A stretch of DNA of 64,000 nt from Chryseobacterium daecheongense (GCA_027920525.1 CP115858.1:4588001-4652000), one strand, 5' to 3'. Numbered from the stretch's first letter, positions 17,309 to 26,349 are shown. A program made the numbers and translations. Notes: generated by a model not told the origin, from the letters alone.

Positions 17309-18033
17309 GATTTTTTCTTAAATAAATTGATACAGCGTGGTGACGTTTCTTTATTAAAGCTATTCAATTGATAATCACCCCAGATTTTCAATCGTTCAAA
17401 GCCACATTCTGAAGCGTAGGAATTGATTTCTTCCAGTGTATGTAGCTTTACCTTCTCAAAAAAATGATAAGGCTTTCCTTTAGATTCAAACCGGATGTCT
17501 TTGATAATATGTCTTCCTTCAATTTTTTTGCAGATTTTAAAATCGATATCACCGCGGTTGATGACTGATTCCGGAACAATTTTACTTCTTACGTACTCTT
17601 CGTTCAGATAATCAAGAACAAAATAGCCTCCAGGCTTTAAAACAGAATAAACGGATTGGAAAACTTTTTTATCATCACTTTCCTGGTCAAAATATCCGAA
17701 ACTCGTAAAAAGATTAAAAACGGCATCCACAGGATCTGCATCGATAGGGTTTCGCATGTCATGAACATCGAAAATAAGGGTTTGGTTTTCAAACTGCTTA
17801 TCAAACTCAATACTTTGTCTTGATAAATCAAGCCCCAAGACATCATATCCCAATTTATTAAGGAATACGGAATGTCTTCCTTTTCCGCAGGCAAGGTCAA
17901 TAATTTTAGAAGAAGGCGGCAGCTGAAGACTTTGAGTAAGCTTTGTAATAAAGTTTTCAGCTTCCGTATAGTCCCTGTTGCTATAAAGTAAATGATAATA
18001 AGGGGTATCAAACCAAGATTCAAACCATTCCAT
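17305..18033 (-). CDS. class I SAM-dependent methyltransferase
   Basis: A 242-residue methyltransferase starting MEWFESWFDTPYYHLLY, a start well conserved in its Bacteroidota relatives. Motif I is KIIDLACGKGRHSVFL (about residues 40-55) and motif II ends in GLDLS. The FNLFTSFGYF and LKPGGYFVLDYLNEEYV segments correspond to motifs IV-VI. The substrate is not known. A TATTTTTG -7 box lies at 18045-18038, so close to the ATG that the transcript could be leaderless. The gene overlaps the downstream ZIP gene by four bases. Confidence 0.88.
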   Translation of the reverse strand: MEWFESWFDTPYYHLLYSNRDYTEAENFITKLTQSLQLPPSSKIIDLACGKGRHSVFLNKLGYDVLGLDLSRQSIEFDKQFENQTLIFDVHDMRNPIDADPVDAVFNLFTSFGYFDQESDDKKVFQSVYSVLKPGGYFVLDYLNEEYVRSKIVPESVINRGDIDFKICKKIEGRHIIKDIRFESKGKPYHFFEKVKLHTLEEINSYASECGFERLKIWGDYQLNSFNKETSPRCINLFKKKS

Positions 18034-18037
18034 AATG

Positions 18038-18045
18038 CAAAAATA
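18038..18045 (-). promoter_or_regulatory. candidate -7 box for the methyltransferase-ZIP operon
   Basis: TATTTTTG on the minus strand matches TAnnTTTG. Its last base is five bases from the ATG, so transcription would begin at or next to the start codon. No -33 TTG was seen at the usual spacing. Confidence 0.35.
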
Positions 18046-18168
18046 ACTAAATTTGTGCGGTAAAAGGAAAAGTATTTTAAGATTGAAAGATTGAAAAATT
18101 CAATTAATCAAAATATTGGAAGGCTAATCTTTTAATTTTTAAATTATTAAATCTTTTAATAACTATTT

Positions 18169-19332
18169 ATGGACATAGAAAATATAAAAATTCAGATAAA
18201 AACTTTCTTCGGATTGGAGCAGATCTTAGCTGAAGAGATTAAAAAATTAGGAGGACGAAATGTTGAAGTTAAAAACCGCGCGGTAAACTGTGAAGGAGAT
18301 TTAGGTTTTCTTTATAAAATCAATTACTCGGCAAGAACGGCATTGAAGATCCTGGTACCGGTTTTTGAATTCAAGGCTTTTAATCAGCATCAGTTTTATG
18401 ACAAGCTTTTTAAGCTGGAATGGGAGCAGTTTATGGATGTGGATCAATCATTTGCAATTGACGCTACCGTAAATTCAGAGACCTTTAAGCATTCACAATT
18501 TGTTACATTAAAAATGAAGGATGCTATTGTGGATTACTTTCAGGAAAAATTCAAAAAGCGCCCTAATGTGGAGCCTAAAAGTCCTGATATCAAGTTTCAT
18601 TTGCATATCGACAGGGAGTTAGTAACAATTTCTCTGGATTCTTCAGGTGATCCTTTATTCAAAAGAGGATACAGAAAAGAACAGGGTGAGGCACCTATTA
18701 ATGAGGTATTGGCAAGTGGAATGCTTCAGCTTGCCGGATGGGACGGAAAAGGAAATTTTCTGGATCCGATGTGTGGCTCAGGAACTCTTCTGATCGAAGC
18801 AGCAATGATTGCTATGGATCTTCCTGCACAGATTTTCAGGAAAAGATTTGCGTTCCAAAACTGGAATAATTATGATAATGATCTTTTTACCAAGATCAAG
18901 GAATTCAGAATCAATAGAGTGAAAGAATTTCAGGGTAAAATTGTAGGGTACGATATAGACGGGAGAATGCTTAACGCTGCCCGTACCAATATCGAGTCGG
19001 CTGAAATGGAAGATGTAATTGAAGTTAAGAGGCAAAACTTTTTTGAGTCTAAAAAAGAACTTTTCCCTTTATTAATGGTTTTCAATCCACCATATGATGA
19101 AAGAATCTCTATTAATGATGATGAGTTTTACAAGAAAATCGGAGATACTTTTAAAACCCATTACCCGAATACTTTAGCCTGGCTGATTTCTTCAGACCTT
19201 GAAGCGGTAAAGAAAATAGGACTTCGTCCTTCCAGAAAGATTAAGCTCTTCAACGGAAAACTGGAGACAAGATTTTTACAATACGAAATGTACGAGGGAA
19301 CTAAAAAGGTACATAAACTGGAAAATCAATAA
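18169..19332 (+). CDS. THUMP-domain class I RNA methyltransferase (RlmL/YpsC-like)
   Basis: A 387-residue rRNA methyltransferase. It has an N-terminal ferredoxin-like and THUMP RNA-binding region (about residues 1-160, with VDQSFAIDATVNSETFKHSQF) and a C-terminal Rossmann methyltransferase: motif I FLDPMCGSGTLLIEAAM, then the FRKRFAFQNW region and the catalytic FNPPYDERI (NPPY, about residue 306). This combination marks the N2-guanine 23S rRNA methyltransferase group related to RlmL, without the second RlmK half, giving a length typical of the Gram-positive/Bacteroidota form. It is divergent from the preceding methyltransferase gene and ends at a terminator. The modified nucleotide is inference. 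Confidence 0.92.
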   Translation: MDIENIKIQIKTFFGLEQILAEEIKKLGGRNVEVKNRAVNCEGDLGFLYKINYSARTALKILVPVFEFKAFNQHQFYDKLFKLEWEQFMDVDQSFAIDATVNSETFKHSQFVTLKMKDAIVDYFQEKFKKRPNVEPKSPDIKFHLHIDRELVTISLDSSGDPLFKRGYRKEQGEAPINEVLASGMLQLAGWDGKGNFLDPMCGSGTLLIEAAMIAMDLPAQIFRKRFAFQNWNNYDNDLFTKIKEFRINRVKEFQGKIVGYDIDGRMLNAARTNIESAEMEDVIEVKRQNFFESKKELFPLLMVFNPPYDERISINDDEFYKKIGDTFKTHYPNTLAWLISSDLEAVKKIGLRPSRKIKLFNGKLETRFLQYEMYEGTKKVHKLENQ

Positions 19333-19340
19333 AATGAGAT

Positions 19341-19368
19341 AAAGCCTTCCTTATTGGAAGGCTTTTTA
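19341..19368. terminator. terminator between rRNA methyltransferase and NTF2-like genes
   Basis: A perfect 10-bp stem, AAAGCCTTCC (19341-19350) and GGAAGGCTTT (19356-19365), has a five-base loop and a T-run on the plus strand. It separates convergent genes. Confidence 0.85.
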
Positions 19369-19369
19369 T

Positions 19370-20143
19370 TTATTTCGTAAAATAATCTTCTTCGATAAGA
19401 TTCCCGTTTTCATAAACATTCATTTTTATGATCTTATTTTTTTCTTTTACAAATTCAAACACAAGATCCTTTTCTTTTGTAAAGAACCTGTTTTCTGTTT
19501 CCGGATAAAGTAAAAGCGTTTTACCTCCAACGGTCAGATTCAGGATGGAATTTTTGGGTTCAACGCTAATAATTCCGTTTTTCCTGCTATTGTAATTACC
19601 TTGATAGGTTTTCAGAATTTGATCCTTTAAAGGTATTTCCTTTCTTTCATTTTGGTATGGTGCCGGGCCGTGGTCATAACTTAAAACCCTGGACATTTTC
19701 CATTTTCCGTTCTCTAAAATCCAAAGATCAGTGAACTTGGCCAAACCATCCCTAAATTCTTTTTTACCCGTTTCATTGATGTAGAAATAATGATCACCGG
19801 AAATAATTAAACCGTACAGCTTATCGTCTTTTTTCATTGGGAAAACCCTGACAGTCTTATCAATTGCTTCTCTCCTTAAATGGAAATCCTTATTTCCACA
19901 AAGGTTTTTCTGGAATGTGATTTTTAATGCTTCGTCCCCTTTTGTTATTCCTCCCTTATCGTGATAGAATTCAACATCAGCAGGAATAAAACGCATCATT
20001 TCAATCACATTGCATTTGTTGTAGGCTACCCAGAACAAGCTATCACTTTTTACCCCTTCCTTCATTAAAGTTTCAGTATTTTGACCGGGAATTGTCGTCA
20101 ACGTAAATATTAAAATAAATAATGTTAGGATATAATTTCTCAT
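19370..20143 (-). CDS. secreted NTF2/SnoaL-like (DUF4440-type) protein
   Basis: A 257-residue exported protein. The signal peptide is MRNYILTLFILIFTLTTIPGQ. Residues about 25-155 look like a DUF4440/SnoaL fold: SLFWVAYNKCNVIEMMRFI, then DVEFYHDKGG, LRREAIDKTVRVFPM and the closing FTDLWILENGKWKMSRVLSYDH. The last 85 residues (KTYQGNY, then SILNLTVGGKTLLLYPETENRFF) resemble the small beta domain often attached to beta-lactamase-like or DUF4440 proteins (DUF3471-like). No catalytic residues are assignable. It is monocistronic, convergent with the rRNA methyltransferase gene, and followed by a shared terminator. Confidence 0.75.
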   Translation of the reverse strand: MRNYILTLFILIFTLTTIPGQNTETLMKEGVKSDSLFWVAYNKCNVIEMMRFIPADVEFYHDKGGITKGDEALKITFQKNLCGNKDFHLRREAIDKTVRVFPMKKDDKLYGLIISGDHYFYINETGKKEFRDGLAKFTDLWILENGKWKMSRVLSYDHGPAPYQNERKEIPLKDQILKTYQGNYNSRKNGIISVEPKNSILNLTVGGKTLLLYPETENRFFTKEKDLVFEFVKEKNKIIKMNVYENGNLIEEDYFTK

Positions 20144-20349
20144 TACAGTAGGCTTCTATGTTGTAAGACAAATATGATAAATTTTCCTCTTATATTATCA
20201 ACTTTAAAACGTTTTAATGTAGTTTGATTTTATATTGATATCTGTTTTATATTTTCATTGATAAAATAATAGGTGATTTTGATAATTTATTATTAATTAA
20301 TTGTTAAGGTTTATTTTAGATTCGTAATAAACAGTTAAATACTTTTATT

Positions 20350-21779
20350 ATGAAAAAAATTAGCTTACTATCCCTACTTATTCTGTTGATAGGTGTTTTC
20401 AGCGTTATATCATGTAATTCCGATCCTTTGGATGATTCAGTAACGCCACAGGAAAATTCCTTATCAGCAAAGAGTAGTTTAACCTCTAAAGTGGCTGCTT
20501 TTGGTAAGAATCCACTTTCCGTAATGTATGTTGAGGTCAACAACAATGATATCAGGGAAGTTGGTAAATATAAACTGGCAGACGGAAGACAACTTTTTGA
20601 CGTGGCAATTATTTTTGCCGCCAACATCAATTATAATACGACAACCCAAAAGGCTTATTTGTATTTTAATCCACAGGTAACCAACGTGCTCAGCAATAAA
20701 ATACCTATATAAAACCTTTGCAGGATAAGGGTATTAAAGTAATGTTATCCATTCTGGGAAATCATCAGGGAGCAGGATTTGCTAACTTTCCCAGCCAGGC
20801 TGCCGCACAGGCTTTTGCCCAGGAACTGGCTGATGCTGTAAATACGTACGGATTAGACGGAATTGATTTTGATGATGAATATGCAAATTATGGTGCCAAT
20901 GGAACAGGGCAGGCTAATCAGTCTTCATTTGTATACCTTGTAACGGCGCTTAGAGACTTACTTCCTGATAAAATTATTTCTTTTTACAATATCGGACCTT
21001 CTGCAAGCAACCTTTCCTATAATGGGGTCACTGTTGGGTCAAAGGTAGATTATGCATGGAACCCTTATTACAGTACATACTCAGCACCTAATATCCCAGG
21101 CCTTGATAGCGCTCATAAAGGGGCTGCGGCTGTCAACGTAAACTCTTCAACTTCCAGCTATACAAGTACTTCTACGGTTTCAAATTTTGCACAGAGAACC
21201 AAAGATGACGGATATGGCGTATTTTTATATTATGACCTTGGGGCTACCAATATCGCCTCTTATTTTACCAATGCTACAAGTATATTGTATGGGCAAAATA
21301 CAGTGTATGGAGACGGGACAACAACACCTACGACAGGAATTACTTCGGGGGCCACTTATCAATTGGTTTCTGCGACCAATGGAACAAGCATGCTGGATGT
21401 TTTAAATGCAGGTACTACAGATGGAACAAAAGTTCAGCTATGGGCATCCAATGGCAATACGGCACAAAAATGGAAAATTACTGACGTGGGAGGAGGGTAT
21501 TATAAGCTCCAACCTTTGAATGCACCCACAAAATCTTTAGATGTATCCAATTCCGGGACAACAAACGGAACCCAGGTGCAAATCTATACTGATAATGGAA
21601 CCAACGCACAGAAATGGAAAATAACATCTGTAGGAAATGATTATTATACTTTGTCACCTGCTCACGCATCAGGCTTTAATCTGGATGTGAATAATGGTTC
21701 TTCAGCTAACGGAACAAAAATTCAGATCTGGACGGCAAATACAGGAAATGCACAAAAATGGAAGTTGGTAAAATTATAA
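20350..21779 (+). pseudogene. Endo F/H-type endo-beta-N-acetylglucosaminidase (GH18) with ricin-type lectin domain, frameshifted
   Basis: Two adjacent frames make one protein. Residues 1-117 (20350-20700) give a lipoprotein signal (VFSVISC) and the first part of a GH18 barrel (FDVAIIFAANINYNTTTQKAY core). The frame then breaks in an A-run at 20698-20701 and stops at 20710. With one extra A the reading continues AAA AAT ACC TAT ATA AAA into KPLQDKGIKVMLSILGNHQG, the GH18 region known from Elizabethkingia Endo F1. Catalytic DGIDFDDEY follows (Glu codon 20877-20879). The C-terminal 140 residues are a ricin B-type lectin with three NAQKWK (QxW) repeats. The intact enzyme would cut the chitobiose core of N-glycans. 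An assembly error is as likely as a real mutation. No internal start would give an active second half. Confidence 0.85.
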
Positions 21780-21796
21780 TCCGGTAATTTACATGT

Positions 21797-21836
21797 AAAA
21801 GGACAGATTTCAACATGGAGTCTGTCCTTTTTATTT
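21797..21836. terminator. bidirectional terminator between endoglycosidase and AraC genes
   Basis: AAAAGGACAGA (21797-21807) pairs with TCTGTCCTTTT (21821-21831) around a 13-base loop, with T-rich tails in both directions between convergent genes. Confidence 0.85.
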
Positions 21837-22643
21837 TTATCTGATCATGGATGGAGCGTAGCCATATTGCTTTTTGAATGCATAGGAGAAGTGGGATAAA
21901 TCCTCAAAGCCTACTTCCATAAATATATCTGATGGTTTCTTATGTTTTTCAGCAAGGTGGTAATGAGCTAATTCAAGTCTTTTACGGGTAAGCCACCGCT
22001 GAGGTGTGGTTTGAAATGTTTTTCGGAAATCCCGGTTGAAAGTGGACAAACTTCTTCCTGTAAGGTAACCAAATCGTTCCAAAGGCATATTGAACATATA
22101 ATTTTTCTCCATAAAATCAACGAGATTGATTTTTCCTGGTTCCTCAAAATCAGCTAAAACAGTGTCAATTTCCGGATTAATTTCCCGTAGAATACTGATT
22201 GATTCCATGATTTTCAGTGATGCGATATGTTCCGGGAAAGTTTGGGTCATCTCAAAATAGGGTATTAATGAGGCAAGGCAACTTTGTAATAAAGGATGAT
22301 TGCTGAAACTGAAGATTTCAGGTTCTTTCCGGATTACAGAATCGTGGATATCCATATTTGAATAAAACTGCTTTAAACGGTCTGTCGTTAGATGCATTAC
22401 TACTGCTTTATGGGGGCGGCCGTCTTTAGGATAATTAATAATTGTTGCCAATTGGTTCCTCGGAATAAGAAAAATGTCTCCCGATGTAAAATGATAAGAG
22501 CGATCGGCCTGGATGATCTTCGTTTCCCCGGAAATAAACCACACCAGCATATGATATTCAAAAACAGTTTCAGTTTTAAATAATTTATCTTCATAGGAAG
22601 AAAGCTTAATATCCGGTGTGATGTATTTGATGTGAAAATCCAT
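21837..22643 (-). CDS. AraC family transcriptional regulator
   Basis: A 268-residue regulator. The N-terminal half is a cupin-like sensor domain (HMLVWFISGETKIIQADRSYHF, then GDIFLIPRNQLATI). The C-terminal 100 residues are the AraC helix-turn-helix pair: MPLERFGYLTGRSLSTFNRDFRKTF then PQRWLTRKRLELAHYHL, and the second helix-turn-helix at DIFMEVGFEDLSHFSYAFKKQYG. It lies 45 bp downstream of the SDR gene on the same strand, so the two may be co-transcribed, but a TAATTTTG -7 box at 22670-22663 could give it its own promoter. It probably controls the neighbouring SDR gene; the ligand is unknown. Confidence 0.92.
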   Translation of the reverse strand: MDFHIKYITPDIKLSSYEDKLFKTETVFEYHMLVWFISGETKIIQADRSYHFTSGDIFLIPRNQLATIINYPKDGRPHKAVVMHLTTDRLKQFYSNMDIHDSVIRKEPEIFSFSNHPLLQSCLASLIPYFEMTQTFPEHIASLKIMESISILREINPEIDTVLADFEEPGKINLVDFMEKNYMFNMPLERFGYLTGRSLSTFNRDFRKTFQTTPQRWLTRKRLELAHYHLAEKHKKPSDIFMEVGFEDLSHFSYAFKKQYGYAPSMIR

Positions 22644-22662
22644 TGCTTCTAGTTTTCAATAA

Positions 22663-22670
22663 CAAAATTA
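22663..22670 (-). promoter_or_regulatory. candidate -7 box for the AraC gene
   Basis: TAATTTTG on the minus strand matches TAnnTTTG and lies 19 bases before the AraC ATG, between it and the SDR gene. Confidence 0.3.
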
Positions 22671-22688
22671 TTCATTTTCAAAGTATAT

Positions 22689-23699
22689 TTATCCTATATT
22701 GAATGGAATTCCAACCATTTCTTCGCTAAGTTTCCAGAGATGTTCAGCATTTTGTTTATCCAGAGAATAAGATTGTACTCCTCGTATAGTGGCAGGGTCA
22801 TCAAACCGGTGCTCAATTTGTCCGTGATCTATCTCTGCAATATCGCAGTTTTCACAATACACTCCTCCGATGTCATGGAGAAGAGGGCTTGTGGCGCACC
22901 ATACTGTTGTTGCTGCTCCCTGGGGAATGGTTTTTAATCTGGCTTCCACTTCAGGTTTTATGTTTCCATCCTCGTCATGGGTACCTATTTGCTTGAACAG
23001 GTCTATGGGTTCTTCTCTTCCTAAATCAGTTCCGTATACAGAACCCGGATGGACGGAATAAGCCCTTACATTAAATGCCTTTCCTCTTGCGTCAAGTTCT
23101 ACAGCGAAAAGATTGCATGCTGTTTTTGACTGGCCATATCCGAGTAGGGTTTGATATTCCCGATGCTCAAAATTAGGATCTTCAAAATTAAATGGCGCCA
23201 TCTGGTGTCCATAAGATGAAACACTGATTACTCTGGCTCCGTTAGCTTTTTTTAGGGCAGGCCATAATCTGGCGGTAAGGTGGAATTGTCCCAGGTAATT
23301 GGTGGCGAGCTGTGATTCGATTCCGCGGCTATCTCTGCGGAGCGGAACCCACATAATTCCGGCATTATTGATCAGGAGATCCAATTTTTTTCCTGAAGCA
23401 ATAAATTTTTCTGCAAAGGCATCAATGGATTGAGGATCCATAAGGTCCAGTAATTCAAATTCAATGTTTTGAACTCCTGACAGGTTTTTCCTTGCTTTTT
23501 CAATATCCCTGGCAGGAACGATGACTTGCGCACCTGCCGAAACCAGAGTTTTCGTAGTCTCAAGGCCGATTCCTGCATATCCACCGGTAATAATAACCGT
23601 TTTTCCAGTAAGATCAATTCCTTTAATAACATCCCAGCTTGTTGATTGTGCATTGAAACCGGAATGGATCGGACTTTGTACATTTTTGTCTTGTATCAT
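22689..23699 (-). CDS. short-chain dehydrogenase/reductase
   Basis: A 336-residue NAD(P)-dependent oxidoreductase. The cofactor motif is TGGYAGIGLETT (Gly-rich TGxxxGxG, about residues 39-50), NNAG follows in LLINNAGIMWVP, and the active-site Tyr and Lys are in YGQSKTACNLF with Ser in VISVSSYGHQMAP. The C-terminal extension (about residues 270-336) is longer than in classical SDRs, as in retinol-dehydrogenase-like extended members. It is upstream of an AraC regulator on the same strand and may share its transcript; a TACCTTTG -7 box is at 23730-23723. The substrate cannot be told. Confidence 0.92.
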   Translation of the reverse strand: MIQDKNVQSPIHSGFNAQSTSWDVIKGIDLTGKTVIITGGYAGIGLETTKTLVSAGAQVIVPARDIEKARKNLSGVQNIEFELLDLMDPQSIDAFAEKFIASGKKLDLLINNAGIMWVPLRRDSRGIESQLATNYLGQFHLTARLWPALKKANGARVISVSSYGHQMAPFNFEDPNFEHREYQTLLGYGQSKTACNLFAVELDARGKAFNVRAYSVHPGSVYGTDLGREEPIDLFKQIGTHDEDGNIKPEVEARLKTIPQGAATTVWCATSPLLHDIGGVYCENCDIAEIDHGQIEHRFDDPATIRGVQSYSLDKQNAEHLWKLSEEMVGIPFNIG

Positions 23700-23722
23700 G
23701 TTTTTATTTTTAATTGATATGA

Positions 23723-23730
23723 CAAAGGTA
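23723..23730 (-). promoter_or_regulatory. candidate -7 box for the SDR gene
   Basis: TACCTTTG on the minus strand matches TAnnTTTG, 23 bases before the SDR start. No clear -33 TTG was seen. Confidence 0.35.
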
Positions 23731-23933
23731 TAGCGTACAGGAATCTGGTAATTTGTTTAAAATGTCAATTTACTTTGTTTAAAATTTCATGCACACTCAT
23801 CGAAAAATTGCTGTAATGACCTCTTCTTTTGTAATAAAGATCTGTTCTACCATATTGGTGTTAATTTAGGTGAATACCTGTTAAACTGTTTGCGAATTCT
23901 TTTATGAATGGTTAATTTTGACAAATTTTCAAT

Positions 23934-24938
23934 TTGAAACCTACTATTTCCATCGTTATCGCTATTTTCAACCGGAAAGATGAGCTTTTCGAGCTGCTGA
24001 ACTCTCTGACTCAACAAACAGACAGGGAGTTTGAAATTATTATTGTGGATGATGGTTCTATGATTGATCTTAAACCCACGATTAAAAATTTTGATGACAT
24101 CCTTTCGATCAGGTATTTCAGGAAAGATAATTCAGGACCTGGTTTGTCAAGAAATTATGGAGCTCAGCGAGCTGAAAACGATTGGCTTGTTTTTGTGGAT
24201 AGTGATGTAATTGTGGAAAATGATTATATAGAAAATATTAAGAAAGATATTCTGGAAATTCCCTGTGATGCATTTGGAGGTGCAGATAAGGCCCATAAAG
24301 GATTTAATCTGATGCAAAAGGCGATTTCCTATTCTATGACTTCCGTGTTTACTACCGGAGGGATTCGTGGCAGTAAGAAATCCGTTTCTAAATTTCAGCC
24401 TCGTAGCTTTAATATGGGAGTGAAAAAAGAGGTTTTCGATAAAGTTGGAGGATTTTCTGAAATGAGAATCGGGGAGGATCCGGATCTGTCTATGACATTG
24501 TGGGAAAACGGCTTTACTACGGCTTTCTTCGATAATATTGCAGTGTATCATAAGCGCAGGGTAGATTTTGGGAAATTTTCCAAACAGGTATTTCAGTTTG
24601 GCTGTGCAAGGCCTATTCTGAATCAGCGGCATCCGAATTATGTGAAGATTTCCTTCGCTTTTCCCAGCCTTTTCTTATTAGGATATATTCTTGGTTTTAT
24701 AGAGTACTTTGTAATGGGAAGAGGGATTATTCTTGCTTTTTATGGATTGTATACTTTTCTGGTTTTCTTTCACGCTTTATGGGTTACCAAGAATATTAGC
24801 ATTGCCGGTATGGCTGTGATTTCTACGTATGTTCAGATGTTTTCTTATGGATACGGATTTCTGAAATCATGGATTTTACTCAATGTGTTCAGGATGAAGC
24901 CCGAAGATGCGTTTCCAAAACATTATCATAAAAAATAA
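23934..24938 (+). CDS. family 2 glycosyltransferase with C-terminal membrane segments (TTG start)
   Basis: A 334-residue GT-A glycosyltransferase. The nucleotide-sugar domain starts at once (KPTISIVIAIFNRKDELFELLNSL) with DDGS at about 40, the DxD motif in VFVDSDVIVEND (about 86), and the acceptor-side GEDPDLSMTLW (about 180), equivalent to the ED motif. The last 100 residues form three or four membrane helices. It would add a sugar to a lipid-linked or surface glycan. The only start that retains the first beta strand is TTG at 23934; the first in-frame ATG comes about residue 43, after the nucleotide-binding strand, and the ATG at 23904 leads to a stop. A hairpin follows the gene at 24940-24960. 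Confidence 0.85.
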   Translation: MKPTISIVIAIFNRKDELFELLNSLTQQTDREFEIIIVDDGSMIDLKPTIKNFDDILSIRYFRKDNSGPGLSRNYGAQRAENDWLVFVDSDVIVENDYIENIKKDILEIPCDAFGGADKAHKGFNLMQKAISYSMTSVFTTGGIRGSKKSVSKFQPRSFNMGVKKEVFDKVGGFSEMRIGEDPDLSMTLWENGFTTAFFDNIAVYHKRRVDFGKFSKQVFQFGCARPILNQRHPNYVKISFAFPSLFLLGYILGFIEYFVMGRGIILAFYGLYTFLVFFHALWVTKNISIAGMAVISTYVQMFSYGYGFLKSWILLNVFRMKPEDAFPKHYHKK

Positions 24939-24960
24939 ATGCTGTTGAAATTCAACAGCA
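24930..24960 (-). terminator. terminator downstream of the PLP-dependent enzyme gene
   Basis: TGCTGTTGAA (24940-24949) and TTCAACAGCA (24951-24960) form a tight hairpin. On the minus strand it is followed by a T-rich tail, so it serves the PLP enzyme gene and possibly the convergent glycosyltransferase gene. Confidence 0.65.
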
Positions 24961-24977
24961 CTTATTACAATGATTGA

Positions 24978-26204
24978 TTAGTATATGGATGTGTTTTCAT
25001 GGTGGAGAACGCCTGTTTTTACCATGCATTCTTTCATTTTTTGATAGGTTCTTTCAATGTCGTGATCAAGACCTATTGAGAATCTGATCAATCCGTCAGA
25101 TATTCCCATTGCAATTCTTTCCTCTTCAGGGATTTCAGATGATGTTGAGCTGCCTGAGCAAGAGAATAATGTTTTATAAAAACCGAGACTTACAGCAAGA
25201 TATCCTAAATTTTCCTGTTGCATCAGTTCCATCAGCTCATTGGCTTTTTCTGTTGTACCTGCATCTAAAGTCATCAAGCCTCCGAATCCGTACTCTTCAT
25301 GCATCATACTTTTCATGAGTTCATGATTTTTATGAGAGGGCAATCCAGGATAGGAAACTTTTAATCCATCCTGTTCGAATTTTTCAGCAAGATATTGTGC
25401 GTTATAGCTATGCTGCTTCATCCGGATGTGAAGTGTTCTCAGATTTTTTAGAATACTGGCCGAACGGAAACTGTCCATTGTTGGTCCCAATAGCATACAA
25501 GCTCCGTTATTTACGTTTTTGGTATCGTTAATAAACTCCTGTGATCCGCAATAAACGCCTCCCACAGTATCACTGCTTCCGTTGATGAATTTTGTTAAAC
25601 TATGAATTACAATATCAGCTCCCAATAAAGTCGGAGAAATTGAAAGAGGGGAGAATGTATTATCAACGATCAGCTTAAGATTGTGTTTTTTACATATTTG
25701 AGAAAGTTTTCTAAGATCTGCAACTTCCAGAAGTGGGTTGCTTACACTTTCACAATAAATAACTTTGGTGTTGGGCTGTATCGACTTTTCGATCCATTCA
25801 ATATTATTGATATCCAGAAAAGTGGTTTCGATATTAAAAGGAGGAAGGAAGTTTTTCAGAAATGCATAGGTTCCTCCATAAATTGTTCTGCTTGAAATAA
25901 TATGGTCGCCACTTTTACAAACCTGTAAAAGTACAGATGTAATTGCTCCCATTCCTGATGCGGTAACATTGGCGGCTTCCGTGTTTTCCAATTTGGCTAA
26001 AGCCTGAGCCAGATAAAGGTTCATTGGAGATGAATGTCTGGAGTATAGATAGCAACCTTCTGCATTTCCTTCGAATGTATCGAACATTGTTTTAGCTGAA
26101 AGAAAAGTGTAGGTTGAACTGTCAGAAATTGAAGGATTTACTCCGCCAAATTCTCCAAAGTATTGTAAGTCCTGTATTTCGTTTGCTGCGTTGAAATCTT
26201 CCAT
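24978..26204 (-). CDS. Cys/Met-metabolism PLP-dependent enzyme (methionine gamma-lyase-like)
   Basis: A 408-residue PLP enzyme of the trans-sulfuration family. YSRHSSPMNL (residues 54-63) and SGMGAIT (83-89) are the phosphate-binding and substrate parts. DNTFSPL carries the cofactor Asp (D181), and the PLP-binding lysine is K205 in HSLTKFINGSSD. SIGLDHD near the C-terminus is the usual carboxylate-binding region. The family includes cystathionine gamma-synthase, cystathionine lyases and methionine gamma-lyase; sequence alone favours a gamma-lyase. It is divergent from an Lrp/AsnC regulator gene 145 bp away, which likely controls it in response to an amino acid. Confidence 0.88.
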   Translation of the reverse strand: MEDFNAANEIQDLQYFGEFGGVNPSISDSSTYTFLSAKTMFDTFEGNAEGCYLYSRHSSPMNLYLAQALAKLENTEAANVTASGMGAITSVLLQVCKSGDHIISSRTIYGGTYAFLKNFLPPFNIETTFLDINNIEWIEKSIQPNTKVIYCESVSNPLLEVADLRKLSQICKKHNLKLIVDNTFSPLSISPTLLGADIVIHSLTKFINGSSDTVGGVYCGSQEFINDTKNVNNGACMLLGPTMDSFRSASILKNLRTLHIRMKQHSYNAQYLAEKFEQDGLKVSYPGLPSHKNHELMKSMMHEEYGFGGLMTLDAGTTEKANELMELMQQENLGYLAVSLGFYKTLFSCSGSSTSSEIPEEERIAMGISDGLIRFSIGLDHDIERTYQKMKECMVKTGVLHHENTSIY

Positions 26205-26291
26205 TGTTTTTGTTTTTAAATTTGAGTTATTTTAAGTTTTATTACAATGGTTTTGATAAATATTAGAGGATAAATCTATAAAATTGGATTA

Positions 26292-26318
26292 TTGTAGAAA
26301 ATATGTTTATTATATTTG
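26292..26318 (+). promoter_or_regulatory. candidate promoter of the Lrp/AsnC gene
   Basis: TATATTTG (26311-26318) matches the TAnnTTTG -7 box, with a TTG at 26292-26294 sixteen bases upstream. The ATG at 26350 follows after 31 bases. Confidence 0.45.
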
Positions 26319-26349
26319 TGTGAAATAACTTTTTTCCAAAAAAAAATCT

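Noticed and set aside
18060..18168. Imperfect AT repeats before the rRNA methyltransferase gene as a regulatory element
   Set aside because: Short, degenerate AT-rich runs (AATCTTTTAAT-like) expected by chance in this composition; no clear structure.
20718..21779. The second half of the endoglycosidase as an independent gene
   Set aside because: It would start inside the GH18 barrel with no signal peptide; one added base joins it to the first half.
24147..24632. 161-codon minus-strand frame inside the glycosyltransferase gene
   Set aside because: Antisense to conserved GT-A motifs; a shadow.
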